A stretch of 64,000 bases of DNA, taken from positions 57,171 through 121,170 of the forward strand of contig JBBSJP010000010.1 in the NCBI GenBank assembly GCA_038257155.1, in the 5' to 3' direction. Position numbers and translations under genes: made by a program. Source of the stretch: JANJTY01 sp038257155 (lineage in GTDB: Bacteria; Pseudomonadota; Gammaproteobacteria; Xanthomonadales; Xanthomonadaceae). Under the pieces are notes generated by a model. That model saw only the letters and a list, made by a program, of their open reading frames with translations. It was not told the origin of the DNA and did no database searches. The number at the start of each line of letters is the position of its first letter. Position 1 is the stretch's first letter. Shown here one piece after another: positions 17,583 through 26,045 of this stretch.

Positions 17583-17846
17583 ATGGCGACCGGTTGGGCT
17601 GGCGATGGCGCAGTGCAGGACCAGATTGATGCGACCGTGAAGGACGCCATCAAGCGCGCCCGTGCGCAGCTGCCCACGGGGCCAGGACTCGTGCGCTGCG
17701 AGGAATGCGACGTGACGATTCCCGCAGCCCGGCGCAAAGCCATACCTGGCGTGCGGCTGTGTGTCGCCTGCCAGGAATCCCGTGATCGCGAGCAATCAGT
17801 CAGCGGCTACAACCGGCGGGGCAGCAAGGACAGCCAGCTGCGTTGA
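17583..17846 (+). CDS. DksA/TraR C4-type zinc-finger protein
   Basis: 87 residues. The C-terminal zinc finger has C-E-E-C ... C-V-A-C (VRCEECDVTIPAARRKAIPG, then VRLCVACQES). A short N-terminal helix stands where DksA has its long coiled coil. The size matches the small YbiI/TraR-like members. Full-length DksA binds RNA polymerase; the role of these short relatives is less clear. The start ATG 17583 is 1 bp after a GAGACTC stretch and has no strong ribosome-binding site. It is followed after 114 bp by a pseudouridine synthase gene on the same strand. Confidence 0.85.
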   Translation: MATGWAGDGAVQDQIDATVKDAIKRARAQLPTGPGLVRCEECDVTIPAARRKAIPGVRLCVACQESRDREQSVSGYNRRGSKDSQLR

Positions 17847-17960
17847 GCGGTGCAGGGAGCCGGATCGAGGCGGGTTTCCGAGCATGCTGACAGCACGATC
17901 GGCTTCCTTCACGGCATCGCGAGGCGTGCAGCGGTGGAGACGCGCAGGGCTGCAGCTGCG

Positions 17961-18827
17961 ATGAATCAGGCTGCGAAACCCAGCCGATTGCAGTTGCCGG
18001 CTGGTGCATGGGCAACTGTCCTGGACTGTCTATGCGATCAGTTCCCGGCCATTCCCCGCGCCACGTGGGCAGACCGGTTTGTGCGCGGCGGGGTGCAGAA
18101 TGCGCAGGGCCAGGCGCTGAGCCTGGATGCCGCGTTCCGTGTGGGGCTTGAGATCCGTTATTTCCGCGAGGTAGCAGACGAGCCTGCCATTCCGTTCGAG
18201 GAACGTGTCTTGTACCTCGATGGGCATCTGGTGGTGGCGGACAAGCCGCACTTCCTGCCGGTGGTGCCGGCAGGCAAGTTCGTGCAGGAAACCTTGCTGA
18301 CGCGTCTGATACGGCGCCTGGACAATCCGGATCTGGCACCCCTGCATCGCATCGACCGTGAAACCGCTGGACTGGTGCTGTTCTCGGCCAACCGATCCAC
18401 TCGCGACGCCTATCAGCGCCTGTTTCGCGAGCGTCGCATCCACAAGCGCTATGAGGCCATCGCTCCGGCCTTGCCGGAACACGCCTTTCCTTTGCGACGC
18501 GCAACGCGCCTGGCGGCCGGCGAGCCCTTCTTCCGCATGCAAGAGGTCGAAGGTCCGGCAAACAGCGAAACCCTGCTCACGGTCATCGAGCGCCGCGAAG
18601 AGACGTGGCGTTACGGTCTCGAGCCGCTGACCGGCAGGAAGCATCAGCTGCGCGTCCACATGGCAGCCCTGGGAGCGCCGATCCTCAACGACAGCCTTTA
18701 CCCCGTGCTTCGTCGCGGCAACGAGCTGGACTACTCATCGCCCTTGAAACTGCTCGCCGCCAGCCTTGAGTTTGTCGATCCGCTCAGCCACGCGCCGCGG
18801 CGCTTTGATTCGCAGTTCGCGCTCTGA
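17961..18827 (+). CDS. RluA-family pseudouridine synthase
   Basis: 288 residues from ATG 17961; the frame is open to 17850, but the extra residues look non-coding. The catalytic segment is HRIDRETAGLVLFS, with the essential aspartate. It is followed by RRIHKRYEAI and the RNA-binding GLEPLTGRKHQLRVHMAALG. An S4-like N-terminal part (LPAGAWATVLDCLCDQFPAI) precedes it. It converts uridine to pseudouridine in rRNA or tRNA; the target position cannot be named from sequence. Confidence 0.9.
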   Translation: MNQAAKPSRLQLPAGAWATVLDCLCDQFPAIPRATWADRFVRGGVQNAQGQALSLDAAFRVGLEIRYFREVADEPAIPFEERVLYLDGHLVVADKPHFLPVVPAGKFVQETLLTRLIRRLDNPDLAPLHRIDRETAGLVLFSANRSTRDAYQRLFRERRIHKRYEAIAPALPEHAFPLRRATRLAAGEPFFRMQEVEGPANSETLLTVIERREETWRYGLEPLTGRKHQLRVHMAALGAPILNDSLYPVLRRGNELDYSSPLKLLAASLEFVDPLSHAPRRFDSQFAL

Positions 18828-18891
18828 CCGCCGCACTGCATCTGTCGCGGACCGCCCCATCAAAGGCATCACGCTTGGTTGAACCACCGGG

Positions 18892-20268
18892 TCAGGCCAT
18901 GCGCACCCAACGAACCAGGGTGGCAAAGTTGGGCGGCTTGCCATGCATCAGCAGGCCAACGCGGAACACCTTGCCGGCGAACCACATCGCGGCAAACACC
19001 GAAGCCACGCCGATTCCGATCGACAGCCATACCTGCCATGCGGGCGGCGGGGTGTTGGACGTGATCCGCAGCATCATCACGAAGGGGTTGACTGGGGGAA
19101 GCAGGCTGAGAACGGTGGCGAACAGCGAGTTCGGATCCCGGCTGATCGGCATCCACAGCATCATCGGCAACACGGCCGCCAATACGATCGGTGTCATCAG
19201 GGTCTGGGCTTCGCGAAGTTCGTTGACCGCCGCGCCAACGGCGGCCATCAGCGAGGCCAGCACCATGAAGGCGATCAGGAAGAACACCAGAAAGCAGAAC
19301 AGTTGCCAGCCATCGACCAGCCCGGCGAGGGCAAAGCTGAAAAGCGCCAGCAGGCCCAGGCCCGCGTAGATGCCCAACATCAGCAGGCCAACGCCGAGCT
19401 GGCCGAGGATCTTGCCGGCCATCAATTGGGTCGGAGATACGGCGGCCAGCAACACCTCGACCACGCGACTGGATTTCTCCTCGATCGTGGATGTCATCAG
19501 CTGCTGTCCGGCTGTCATCACCGCGACCAGCATCAGCACCATGAAGAACATCGGCAGCAGGGTGGCCGCGACCCGGTTGGAGGCGCGTTCGCCGGAGGCG
19601 TCGACGGTGCTGGGAGTGACGCGCGGTACGTTGGTGAGCTCGCGAATCTCGGTGACATCCAGCTGGCGGGCCGCCATGCGTGTTTCGATGATCGCATCGC
19701 GGGTCGCGTCGCGCAGTTCGTCGATCAGGCGGTCGTCGAGTTTGGACCGGATGAACAGGTCGTAGCTTCCCAGTGTCTCGTCTGCACCGCGTTGCACGGC
19801 GTTGGCGTGAATCACCAGAACCGCCAGGCGTCCTCCGTCACTGGCCTTGCCTTCCATCAGAGGTGTCTTGGCTGCGTCTACGTCGTCGCCCGGCTGCAGC
19901 CGGATGACGTGCAACTGCGGCACTTCGCCCAGCGCCTTGTCCAGCCCTTCAGTCAATGTATCGGCGCTGGCAAGGCCCCGCATCGCTGCGGGCATCGCAT
20001 CGTTCATGCGCTGTTGCTGGGCGCGGCGCCGTTCGAGAAAGCTCGCGGGCTGCAATGCCTGCTCGAGTCGTTCGGCGACCTCGCCACCGCTGGTGTCGAG
20101 CACCGCGACTTCGCCCTCAATTGGTGGAGTCTTCTGGTTTATCAACAAGGGCAGAATCAGGATCATCAGTCCCATCATCAGCGGGACTGCCAGCAGGCCA
20201 AACAGGAAGCCTTTGGTCAATACGGTGGCGAGAAACTCGCGCAGGGCGATCTGCAGGATCTTGTTCAT
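18892..20268 (-). CDS. ABC-2 type exporter permease (NatB-like)
   Basis: 458 residues. The first transmembrane helix near residues 15-45 (VLTKGFLFGLLAVPLMMGLM) is followed by a large extracytoplasmic domain (about 50-240) and then five or so hydrophobic helices. This is the architecture of NatB/YhaP-type permeases of ABC-2 exporters. The start overlaps the stop of the ATPase gene by 4 nt (ATGA), so the two genes form one unit. The transported substrate is unknown; sodium extrusion is only the family precedent. Confidence 0.88.
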   Translation of the reverse strand: MNKILQIALREFLATVLTKGFLFGLLAVPLMMGLMILILPLLINQKTPPIEGEVAVLDTSGGEVAERLEQALQPASFLERRRAQQQRMNDAMPAAMRGLASADTLTEGLDKALGEVPQLHVIRLQPGDDVDAAKTPLMEGKASDGGRLAVLVIHANAVQRGADETLGSYDLFIRSKLDDRLIDELRDATRDAIIETRMAARQLDVTEIRELTNVPRVTPSTVDASGERASNRVAATLLPMFFMVLMLVAVMTAGQQLMTSTIEEKSSRVVEVLLAAVSPTQLMAGKILGQLGVGLLMLGIYAGLGLLALFSFALAGLVDGWQLFCFLVFFLIAFMVLASLMAAVGAAVNELREAQTLMTPIVLAAVLPMMLWMPISRDPNSLFATVLSLLPPVNPFVMMLRITSNTPPPAWQVWLSIGIGVASVFAAMWFAGKVFRVGLLMHGKPPNFATLVRWVRMA

Positions 20269-21200
20269 GCGGCACGCTCCGTGGGCTGCACGTCGTCCGA
20301 CACGATACTGATGAAAATATCCTCAAGGTTCGGGCGAACCACTTCCAGTCTGGCCGGGGGCACACGCTGGGCCACGTTGCTGAGCGTGATGGCCAGATCA
20401 GCTTCGGCCTCGAGTTCGATCAAATGGTATCCGGCGTCGCGGCGCAGGCTCTTCAGTCCCTCAAGACCCGCGAGTTTCGCCACGACATCGGCCGCAGGAT
20501 CGAGCGCTTCAATACGCAGTGCGTGCGGTGTGTGTCTCGCACGGATTGCTGTCAAGGTGTCATCCAGCACCTTGCGGCCGTTATGGATCATCACGATGTG
20601 CTCGCAGATCTGCTCTGCCTGGGGCATCACGTGGGTCGAGAACAGCACGGTGCATCCGCGCGAATGCTGCTCCATGATCAGTTCGCGCAGCAGGCGCATG
20701 TTGACTGGATCCAGCCCGCTGAAGGGCTCGTCGAGAATCAACAGTTCAGGCTCATGCAGTACCGAGGCGATGAACTGCACCTTCTGCTGCATGCCCTTGG
20801 AAAGTTCCTCGCAGCGCTTGCCTGCGACATCGGCCAGGCCCACGCGATCAAGCCACTGGGCGGCGCGCTGCTTCGCGACGGAGCGGGGCAGGCCTTTCAG
20901 GATGCCCATGTGCTGCAGGAAGGCGTCCACCTTCATCTTGCGGTAAACGCCGCGCTCTTCCGGCAGGTAGCCGATGCGGTCCTTCGCCTCCAGCGCAGAC
21001 CTGTTCCCCAGCACGCTGATCGTTCCACTGTCGGGGAAAAGTATGGAGAGCATCATGCGCAGACTGGTGCTCTTGCCTGCGCCATTCGGGCCAATGATGC
21101 CGTAAAGCGCGCCTTGTGGAATCTCCAGATCCAGATGTTGGACTGCCTGCTTGCTGCCGAAAGACTTGCATACACCGGAAAGCTGGATTGCGTAGGTCAT
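20265..21200 (-). CDS. ABC transporter ATP-binding protein (NatA-like)
   Basis: 311 residues from ATG 21200; GTG/ATG codons up to 21224 would add eight. Walker A is GPNGAGKST, the signature is LSKGMQQKVQ (variant of LSGGQ), Walker B is LLILDEPFSGLD and the switch histidine is in FSTHVM. The C-terminal about 90 residues form the accessory domain typical of NatA-like exporters. It partners with the downstream permease, to which it is translationally coupled. Confidence 0.93.
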   Translation of the reverse strand: MTYAIQLSGVCKSFGSKQAVQHLDLEIPQGALYGIIGPNGAGKSTSLRMMLSILFPDSGTISVLGNRSALEAKDRIGYLPEERGVYRKMKVDAFLQHMGILKGLPRSVAKQRAAQWLDRVGLADVAGKRCEELSKGMQQKVQFIASVLHEPELLILDEPFSGLDPVNMRLLRELIMEQHSRGCTVLFSTHVMPQAEQICEHIVMIHNGRKVLDDTLTAIRARHTPHALRIEALDPAADVVAKLAGLEGLKSLRRDAGYHLIELEAEADLAITLSNVAQRVPPARLEVVRPNLEDIFISIVSDDVQPTERAA

Positions 21201-21364
21201 GGGGAAAATCAGGCTGCGCACCATTCAAGGTCGGGTAGTATCAGTTTGCGGGCGCGCTTCGGCCAATGCCTCTCCACTCGGGTCTGGCCCGATACGCCCA
21301 GCATGCAGCCCCGCCGACCGAAGCGCAGTTCGGCGGCAGGGCTGATTTGAAGTCGGCCAGAGGC

Positions 21365-21727
21365 CTACTCGATGGCGGGTTCTTCCGGCTGCGCGGCAAC
21401 GCCTCCGCGGCGGCGCCCGGCGCGCAGGCGACCCAGCGTGGTGTCGAGATTGCGCGACAGCTTTTCAGCGGCCCCGTGCAGGGCGTCGGCCACCTTGCTG
21501 GCGTCGTGGGTTACGGCGACGGGTTGCCGCCCAGCCATGCGCGCTTCGAGCACGCAGCGCTTGTCGTCGTCTGCATGATGGCCGGCCTTGGTATCGCGCA
21601 GATGTACTTCAATTCGGGTGATGTGCTCGGCGAAGCGGGCGAGCTTGTCACGCAGTTCGCGATCGACCCACTGGGCCAGCGCATCGTCGCCCTGCACGTG
21701 GGTATCGGTATTCAGCTGGATCTGCAT
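21365..21727 (-). CDS. HPF/RaiA-family ribosome-associated protein
   Basis: 120 residues. The fold is seen in MQIQLNTDTHVQGDDALAQW and in IEVHLRDTKAGHHADDDKRC, which resemble the beta-alpha-beta-beta-beta-alpha of hibernation factors. The C-terminus is Arg-rich (LGRLRAGRRRGG). Members bind the 30S subunit and lower translation in stationary phase. It is shorter and more divergent than true HPF, so a paralogue role is possible. The gene diverges from the RIO kinase gene. Confidence 0.8.
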   Translation of the reverse strand: MQIQLNTDTHVQGDDALAQWVDRELRDKLARFAEHITRIEVHLRDTKAGHHADDDKRCVLEARMAGRQPVAVTHDASKVADALHGAAEKLSRNLDTTLGRLRAGRRRGGVAAQPEEPAIE

Positions 21728-21858
21728 AAGCCTCCTTGGGGTGGTAACAGCTACGTGCTCAGAGGGCAGGGGAGCGGACGAAGTTCAGTCCAATCCAGTT
21801 CTCCTGCATTGGGCAAGGATCGCGGATAATGGCGAACCTTTCCAGTAGAAGCGCCTGA

Positions 21859-22713
21859 ATGAAGACCCCCGCGGGGCTGCAGCCCCTCATCGACGATGGC
21901 GTCATCGACGAAGTGATCCGACCGCTCAAGAGTGGCAAGGAAGCTTCCGTCTATGTCGTGCGTTCCGGCGATGAGACCCGCTGCGCCAAAGTCTACAAGG
22001 ACATGGCCCAGCGCAGCTTCCAGTCTCGGGTTCAGTATCAGGAAGGTCGCAAGGTACGGGGTAGCCGGCAGGCCCGGGCAATGGGACGCGCCAGCAAGTT
22101 CGGCAAGCGTGAGCTTGAAGCCGCCTGGAAGAACACCGAAGTCGACGCGCTGTACCGCCTGGCCGATGCCGGCATCGCGGTTCCGAAGCCGCACGGGTAT
22201 TTTCACGGCGTGCTGGTGATGGACCTGGTGACCGACTCCGAAGGATTCAGCGCACCGCGGCTTGGCGAAGTCGAACTGAGCGAGGCCGAGGCCATCGACT
22301 ATCACGCGCGCCTGATTCGCGATGTGGTGCGCATGCTGTGCCTGGACATGATCCACGGCGACCTTTCCGAGTACAACGTGCTGGTCGCGCCGCAGGGTCC
22401 GGTGTTGATCGACTTTCCGCAGGTGGTCAGCGCCTCGGGCAACAATTCAGCACGCATGATGCTGCTGCGCGACGTGCACAACCTGCGCGACAGCTTTGCG
22501 CGCTTTGCGCCGGCGCTGAAGGACACCCATTATGGTGAGGAGATGTGGGCGCTGTACGAACGCAGTGCATTGTTGCCTGACACCGTTCTGACCGGCAGAT
22601 TCGTGTTCGAGAAGCGTCGCGTTGACGTTCGCGCCGTGATGGACTCGATCGAGGACGCCCGCCAGGTGGCCTTGATCCGTCAGCAGGGCAGGGAAGCGGC
22701 CGAGCAGGACTGA
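21859..22713 (+). CDS. RIO1-like serine/threonine kinase
   Basis: 284 residues. The ATP-binding region is KSGKEASVYVVRSG with the lysine in CAKVYKD, the catalytic loop is IHGDLSEYNVL and the metal-binding segment is VLIDFPQVV (RIO uses DFPQ rather than DFG). These agree with the bacterial RIO1-like kinases found in Pseudomonas and relatives. The RIO flexible loop region is RKVRGSRQARAMGR. Archaeal and eukaryotic RIO proteins act in ribosome maturation. The neighbours here (HPF-like protein and rRNA-type pseudouridine synthase) fit that theme, but the bacterial function is unproven. Confidence 0.9.
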   Translation: MKTPAGLQPLIDDGVIDEVIRPLKSGKEASVYVVRSGDETRCAKVYKDMAQRSFQSRVQYQEGRKVRGSRQARAMGRASKFGKRELEAAWKNTEVDALYRLADAGIAVPKPHGYFHGVLVMDLVTDSEGFSAPRLGEVELSEAEAIDYHARLIRDVVRMLCLDMIHGDLSEYNVLVAPQGPVLIDFPQVVSASGNNSARMMLLRDVHNLRDSFARFAPALKDTHYGEEMWALYERSALLPDTVLTGRFVFEKRRVDVRAVMDSIEDARQVALIRQQGREAAEQD

Positions 22714-22750
22714 GAGCTGCGGCGCAGTCCTCCCGCGTTCCGAAGGATTG

Positions 22751-23461
22751 CTAGAACTTTTCGCCGACGGGCAAGTAGCGCCACTCACCGGGCAGCAGCT
22801 TGCGGAGTGGGACGCGCCCGATACGCAGCCGGCGCGTGGCAAGGACCTCCAGACCAACCTGACGGCACATGTCGCGCAGCTGCCCTGGCTGCACCCCCTT
22901 GATGGCGAATCGCAGGCGGGTTTCGCTCTGCCAGCTCACCTTGCAGGGCGGCAGGGCATGACCCTGATAGCTCAGGCCGTTGGCCAGGCGGTAGAGTCCG
23001 TAGTGCGCGATCTCGCCGGAAACCTCCACCACAAACTCCTGTTCGATGGAGGCGTAGTCCTCGCTCAGGCGGCGGCGAACGCGGCCATCCTGGGTCAGGA
23101 CAACCAGGCCGCTGGCGTCGGGATCAAGCGGCATCATCGGCACGAGGCGCTGGAAATGCTGCTTCAGCACCCGCACTTCAACATCATCGTCTGCGCTGCG
23201 CGTGGCCGGCGTGGCCAGGGCAGGGGTGGCTTGAAACTCGATGGCTGCCGGCTTGTGCAGCAGCAGGGTGGCAGGTTCACTCGGTTCCAGTCGTGCGTCT
23301 TCCGCCAGTTCCACACGCTGGCCTGTAATCATGGTTTGCGGGGTTTCTGTCGGGATTCCGTCGACGCTGACCCAGCCGCCTTCGATGTACTGCTGAGCCT
23401 GGGCTCTGGAGCAGCCGAGCAGCTCGGTGAGGTGCTTGTCCAGGCGGATGGGATCGGGCAT
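22751..23461 (-). CDS. RsuA/RluF-family rRNA pseudouridine synthase
   Basis: 236 residues. An N-terminal S4 domain (RLDKHLTELLGCSRAQAQQY) is followed by the RsuA-type catalytic domain. The catalytic region reads PLDPDASGLVVLTQDG and keeps the aspartate but has Pro where most members have Arg (G-R-L-D). The C-terminus has the family VLATRRLRIGRVPLRKLLPG. The likely substrate is 23S or 16S rRNA. The Arg-to-Pro change may alter activity or mark an unusual subfamily. Confidence 0.85.
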   Translation of the reverse strand: MPDPIRLDKHLTELLGCSRAQAQQYIEGGWVSVDGIPTETPQTMITGQRVELAEDARLEPSEPATLLLHKPAAIEFQATPALATPATRSADDDVEVRVLKQHFQRLVPMMPLDPDASGLVVLTQDGRVRRRLSEDYASIEQEFVVEVSGEIAHYGLYRLANGLSYQGHALPPCKVSWQSETRLRFAIKGVQPGQLRDMCRQVGLEVLATRRLRIGRVPLRKLLPGEWRYLPVGEKF

Positions 23462-23505
23462 GGAGAACGCTGTCTGTTGAATGGGACACCAAATCGCGAC
23501 GCATG

Positions 23506-23531
23506 GGACGACCGCCGCAAGGCGGTCGTCC
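23506..23531 (-). terminator. Perfect 11-bp hairpin with tetraloop
   Basis: GGACGACCGCC-GCAA-GGCGGTCGTCC lies 15 bp past the stop of the small secreted protein gene (minus) and upstream of the pseudouridine synthase start. No T-run follows, so it probably defines or protects an mRNA 3' end rather than acting as a textbook intrinsic terminator. Confidence 0.6.
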
Positions 23532-23545
23532 GGATGCTGCCTGGA

Positions 23546-23887
23546 TCAGTCGGTCAGCGTATAGCTACCGGTGTCGCAGAGGTCGACGGCCGGCTTATCC
23601 AGCACATCGCCGTCGTCGAAGACGAAGCGAAGGTCGTATGCGCACTGGGTGCGACCGTCGGCGATATTGATTTCGATGGACTCGCCCGAACCGAGTACGT
23701 CCGCACCAAGGATATCTTCCTCCCAGTCGCCCACGTCGCTGGGCGATGCGTAGAACTCGACAACGACAAAGCTGGAGCGATTGTTCAGTGTGAGCGACAG
23801 GTCTTCTGCCAGTGCTGCACTGCTGAAGGCCGATATGGCGAAGGCCAGTGATACGGTGGCCAGAGTGATGCTGCGTGCGATGGACAT
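23546..23887 (-). CDS. Small secreted protein of an uncharacterised family
   Basis: 113 residues from ATG 23887, chosen because AGGAG lies 8 bp upstream and a signal peptide follows (MSIARSITLATVSLAFAISA). The mature part reads LNNRSSFVVVEFYASPSDVG, then WEEDILGADVLGSGESIEIN, and ends CDTGSYTLTD with two cysteines. This pattern (Asn-Asn, FYASP, DWE-DILG, DGDxxxxxxVDLC) recurs in a widespread family of small periplasmic proteins of unknown function. No partner gene is obvious. Confidence 0.75.
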   Translation of the reverse strand: MSIARSITLATVSLAFAISAFSSAALAEDLSLTLNNRSSFVVVEFYASPSDVGDWEEDILGADVLGSGESIEINIADGRTQCAYDLRFVFDDGDVLDKPAVDLCDTGSYTLTD

Positions 23888-24040
23888 GGGTGGGTTTCTC
23901 CTGCCCGGGATTCGGGCGAGGCTGAGCATAGCCGCTTGAAGCTGAAGCGGGGGGCATATCCATTCGGCGCGGCACCTCCAGGCACATTCGCTGACGAATT
24001 CGGGCCCAAATGTCTGTTACCTGCGGCCGGGAAAGGCGTA

Positions 24041-24691
24041 TCAGGCCTGCTTCCAGCTTCGTGCACCAAGAAAGATCAGGCGCAGCTGCTTGATGAAGTT
24101 TTCGCTCAGTTCCCTTTCGGCCTGTGGCTGATCGCGGGGCAGGTCGAGGATGTCGGTCGCGGCATTCATCATGGTGGTGACAACCAGGCCGCAGATAAGC
24201 TGAAGCGTTTCCATCGGTAGCGCGGGCAGCAGGCCCAAGTCGCGCATGTCCTGCGCCATCTCATTGGCGAAGTGCGACTCCTCGATCCGTACCGCCTTGC
24301 GGATGGCAGGTGAGCCGCCGCCGCGCGCGCCGGCCGCGAACATGAAGTCGCGGTGGTTCTGGGTGACGTAGTTCTTGTAGATCAGCACCGAGCTGCGCAG
24401 GATCTGGGTGGGCGGCAGGCCCTGGCGACGCGCCTCCCGCAAGAGTCGGCGCAAGGTCAGGCCGCAGCCTTCGACCAGGGCCAGGCCAAGTTCGTCCAGA
24501 TCCTTGAAGTGGCGGTAGAACGCGGCCGGCACCACGCCGGCTTCGCGGGTGACCTCGCGCAGGCTGAGCGAAGAAAAGCTGCGGCCGGTGTCCATCAGGT
24601 TCAGCGCGGCATCCAGCAGGTGCTCGCGGGTGCGCTGCTTCTGCTCGATACGGGTGATCGAAGTCGGGGCTTCGCTGGCGCTGCGGGCCAC
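24041..24691 (-). CDS. TetR-family regulator, DesT/FabR-like
   Basis: 216 residues from a GTG start. The N-terminal helix-turn-helix (RTREHLLDAALNLMD...LSLREVTREAGVVPAAFYRHF) is typical of TetR. The C-terminal ligand domain resembles FabR/DesT regulators of unsaturated fatty acid synthesis (FMFAAGARGGGSPAIRKAVR). It is divergent from a ferredoxin reductase/desaturase operon, as desT is from desCB in Pseudomonas. It probably senses acyl-CoA composition. Palindromic operators lie at both ends of the shared intergenic region. Confidence 0.85.
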   Translation of the reverse strand: MARSASEAPTSITRIEQKQRTREHLLDAALNLMDTGRSFSSLSLREVTREAGVVPAAFYRHFKDLDELGLALVEGCGLTLRRLLREARRQGLPPTQILRSSVLIYKNYVTQNHRDFMFAAGARGGGSPAIRKAVRIEESHFANEMAQDMRDLGLLPALPMETLQLICGLVVTTMMNAATDILDLPRDQPQAERELSENFIKQLRLIFLGARSWKQA

Positions 24692-24709
24692 GGTCAGGCG
24701 GGTGGGTGA

Positions 24710-24723
24710 GTGAACATGTGAGC
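24710..24723. promoter_or_regulatory. Degenerate operator copy near the TetR gene start
   Basis: GTGAACATGTGAGC matches the left half of the perfect palindrome at 24922 and lies 19 bp upstream of the regulator's GTG. It suggests autoregulation. The right half is poorly conserved. Confidence 0.4.
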
Positions 24724-24860
24724 AGTATAGACCGGCGGGTTTGAGTGCCGTTCAGACTGGAGCAAGCGCAGCCGCGCAGGAGCGCGTCCCCCCATGGATC
24801 GGGTTACGCAGCCTACCCAAGGCGCAAGTTGCATGAAGTGGTTCTTCGCTCCTTGGGAGG

Positions 24861-24886
24861 GCGCCGCTCCTGCGGCGCTGCTTTTT
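24861..24886 (+). terminator. Hairpin plus T-run in the desaturase leader region
   Basis: GCGCCGC-TCCT-GCGGCGC is followed by TGCTTTTT. Read on the plus strand this is a short intrinsic-terminator-like structure, 36 bp before the operator. It may insulate the desaturase operon from upstream transcription. Confidence 0.5.
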
Positions 24887-24921
24887 GGCTCTCGACAAGC
24901 TCCTTCGCTGCGTGCATTATG

Positions 24922-24937
24922 GTGAACATATGTTCAC
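24922..24937. promoter_or_regulatory. Perfect 16-bp palindromic operator
   Basis: GTGAACATATGTTCAC is its own reverse complement. It overlaps the ATG at 24930, so a bound repressor would block promoter clearance or translation initiation. If translation instead begins at ATG 24957, the site lies in the leader. The TetR protein encoded next door is the obvious candidate ligand. Confidence 0.75.
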
Positions 24938-26045
24938 TCAAGTAAGTCACGCCAGCATGGTTCCTTCGACCCCCAAAGCCCGCAACTGGCCATCACGCCT
25001 GCTGCGCAGCCACTGGCTGCGGCCGCTCAATGACGTGAACGCCTGGAACCGTGTCCTGCAGCGCCTGCACCCGATGGCGTCGCTTGATTCGGTTCGCGCG
25101 CGGGTCATCGCGCGGGTCGTGGAAGGCGAGGACACGATCAGCTTGTGGCTGAGGCCGAACCGACACTGGCGCGGGCATGTGGCCGGCCAGCATGTGTTGC
25201 TTGGCGTCGAGATCGACGGCGTGCTGCGGCAACGCGCCTTCAGCCTTTCCAATGCCGCCGGACGGCGTCAGCCGATTCGCATAACGCTGCGGCGCCAGCC
25301 GGGGCAGGGCACGACGGATTGGCTGTTTCGCAACGCTGATGTTGGATTGCTGGTAAGCCTGAGTCAGGCCAGCGGCGGCTTTGTGCTGCCGTCGCCGGCA
25401 CCGCCGATGCTGCTGATGGTTGCCGCCGGCAGTGGGATCACGCCATTGCTGGCGATGCTGCAGGAGCTGGCTTCGACGCAGTACCGTGGCGACGTCCAAC
25501 TGCTGCAGCTCAGCCGTAGTGTCGCTGATCGGCTGTTTGCAGAGGAACTGGAAGGGCTGCGCCAGCAGTTGCCGGGTCTGCGGATCCATGAGCACTTCAG
25601 TCTCACTCAGGGCCGTTTCGACGTCGCTGACCTGGCGGCTTTGATGCCCGACGTGCACGAACGCCACACCCTGGTCTGTGGCCCGCCCGCCTTGACGCAG
25701 GCCATCGACGTCGAGTTCAGCGGTCTCGGCCTGTCACCACCCCAACAGGAACGCTTCGGTGCACCGCTGCGCCAGTCCACTCCGGGCGAAGCGCGCAGCA
25801 TTCACGCGGCTGATTCCGAACAGGTGTTCACCCAATCTGACGAACCAAACCTGCTGCTGGCCGCGGAAGCAGCCGGGTTGCAGCCGCGCTATGGCTGTCG
25901 CGCCGGCCTGTGCCGCACCTGCCTGTGCAAGAAGCAGCGCGGCAGCGTGCGGAACCTGCTCACCGGGCAGGTATCGGCGCAGCCGGACGAATGGATCCAG
26001 CTGTGCATTTCAGTCGCGGAATCAGACCTGGAGCTTGCCCTGTGA
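24930..26045 (+). CDS. Ferredoxin reductase-type oxidoreductase, desaturase electron donor
   Basis: 371 residues from ATG 24930, or 362 from ATG 24957. The order is an FAD-binding beta-barrel (QRAFSLSNAAG, the RxYS-like motif), an NAD-binding domain (MLLMVAAGSGITPLLAMLQE) and a C-terminal plant-type 2Fe-2S domain (YGCRAGLCRTCLC, C-x4-C-x2-C, with a further Cys near the end). This is the architecture of DesC-like proteins that pass electrons from NAD(P)H to acyl-CoA desaturases. Its stop overlaps the GTG of the desaturase gene. Confidence 0.9.
   Translation: MFTQVSHASMVPSTPKARNWPSRLLRSHWLRPLNDVNAWNRVLQRLHPMASLDSVRARVIARVVEGEDTISLWLRPNRHWRGHVAGQHVLLGVEIDGVLRQRAFSLSNAAGRRQPIRITLRRQPGQGTTDWLFRNADVGLLVSLSQASGGFVLPSPAPPMLLMVAAGSGITPLLAMLQELASTQYRGDVQLLQLSRSVADRLFAEELEGLRQQLPGLRIHEHFSLTQGRFDVADLAALMPDVHERHTLVCGPPALTQAIDVEFSGLGLSPPQQERFGAPLRQSTPGEARSIHAADSEQVFTQSDEPNLLLAAEAAGLQPRYGCRAGLCRTCLCKKQRGSVRNLLTGQVSAQPDEWIQLCISVAESDLELAL

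Noticed and set aside
16994..17743. 249-codon minus-strand ORF overlapping the hypothetical gene at 17037 and the zinc-finger gene
   Set aside because: Ser/Arg/Pro-rich shadow frame; the better candidates are the 17037-17456 frame and the zinc-finger gene on the plus strand.
18943..20946. 667-codon plus-strand ORF opposite the ABC exporter genes
   Set aside because: Its composition (Gln/His-rich) is typical of an antisense shadow, and the opposite strand has Walker motifs and membrane helices.
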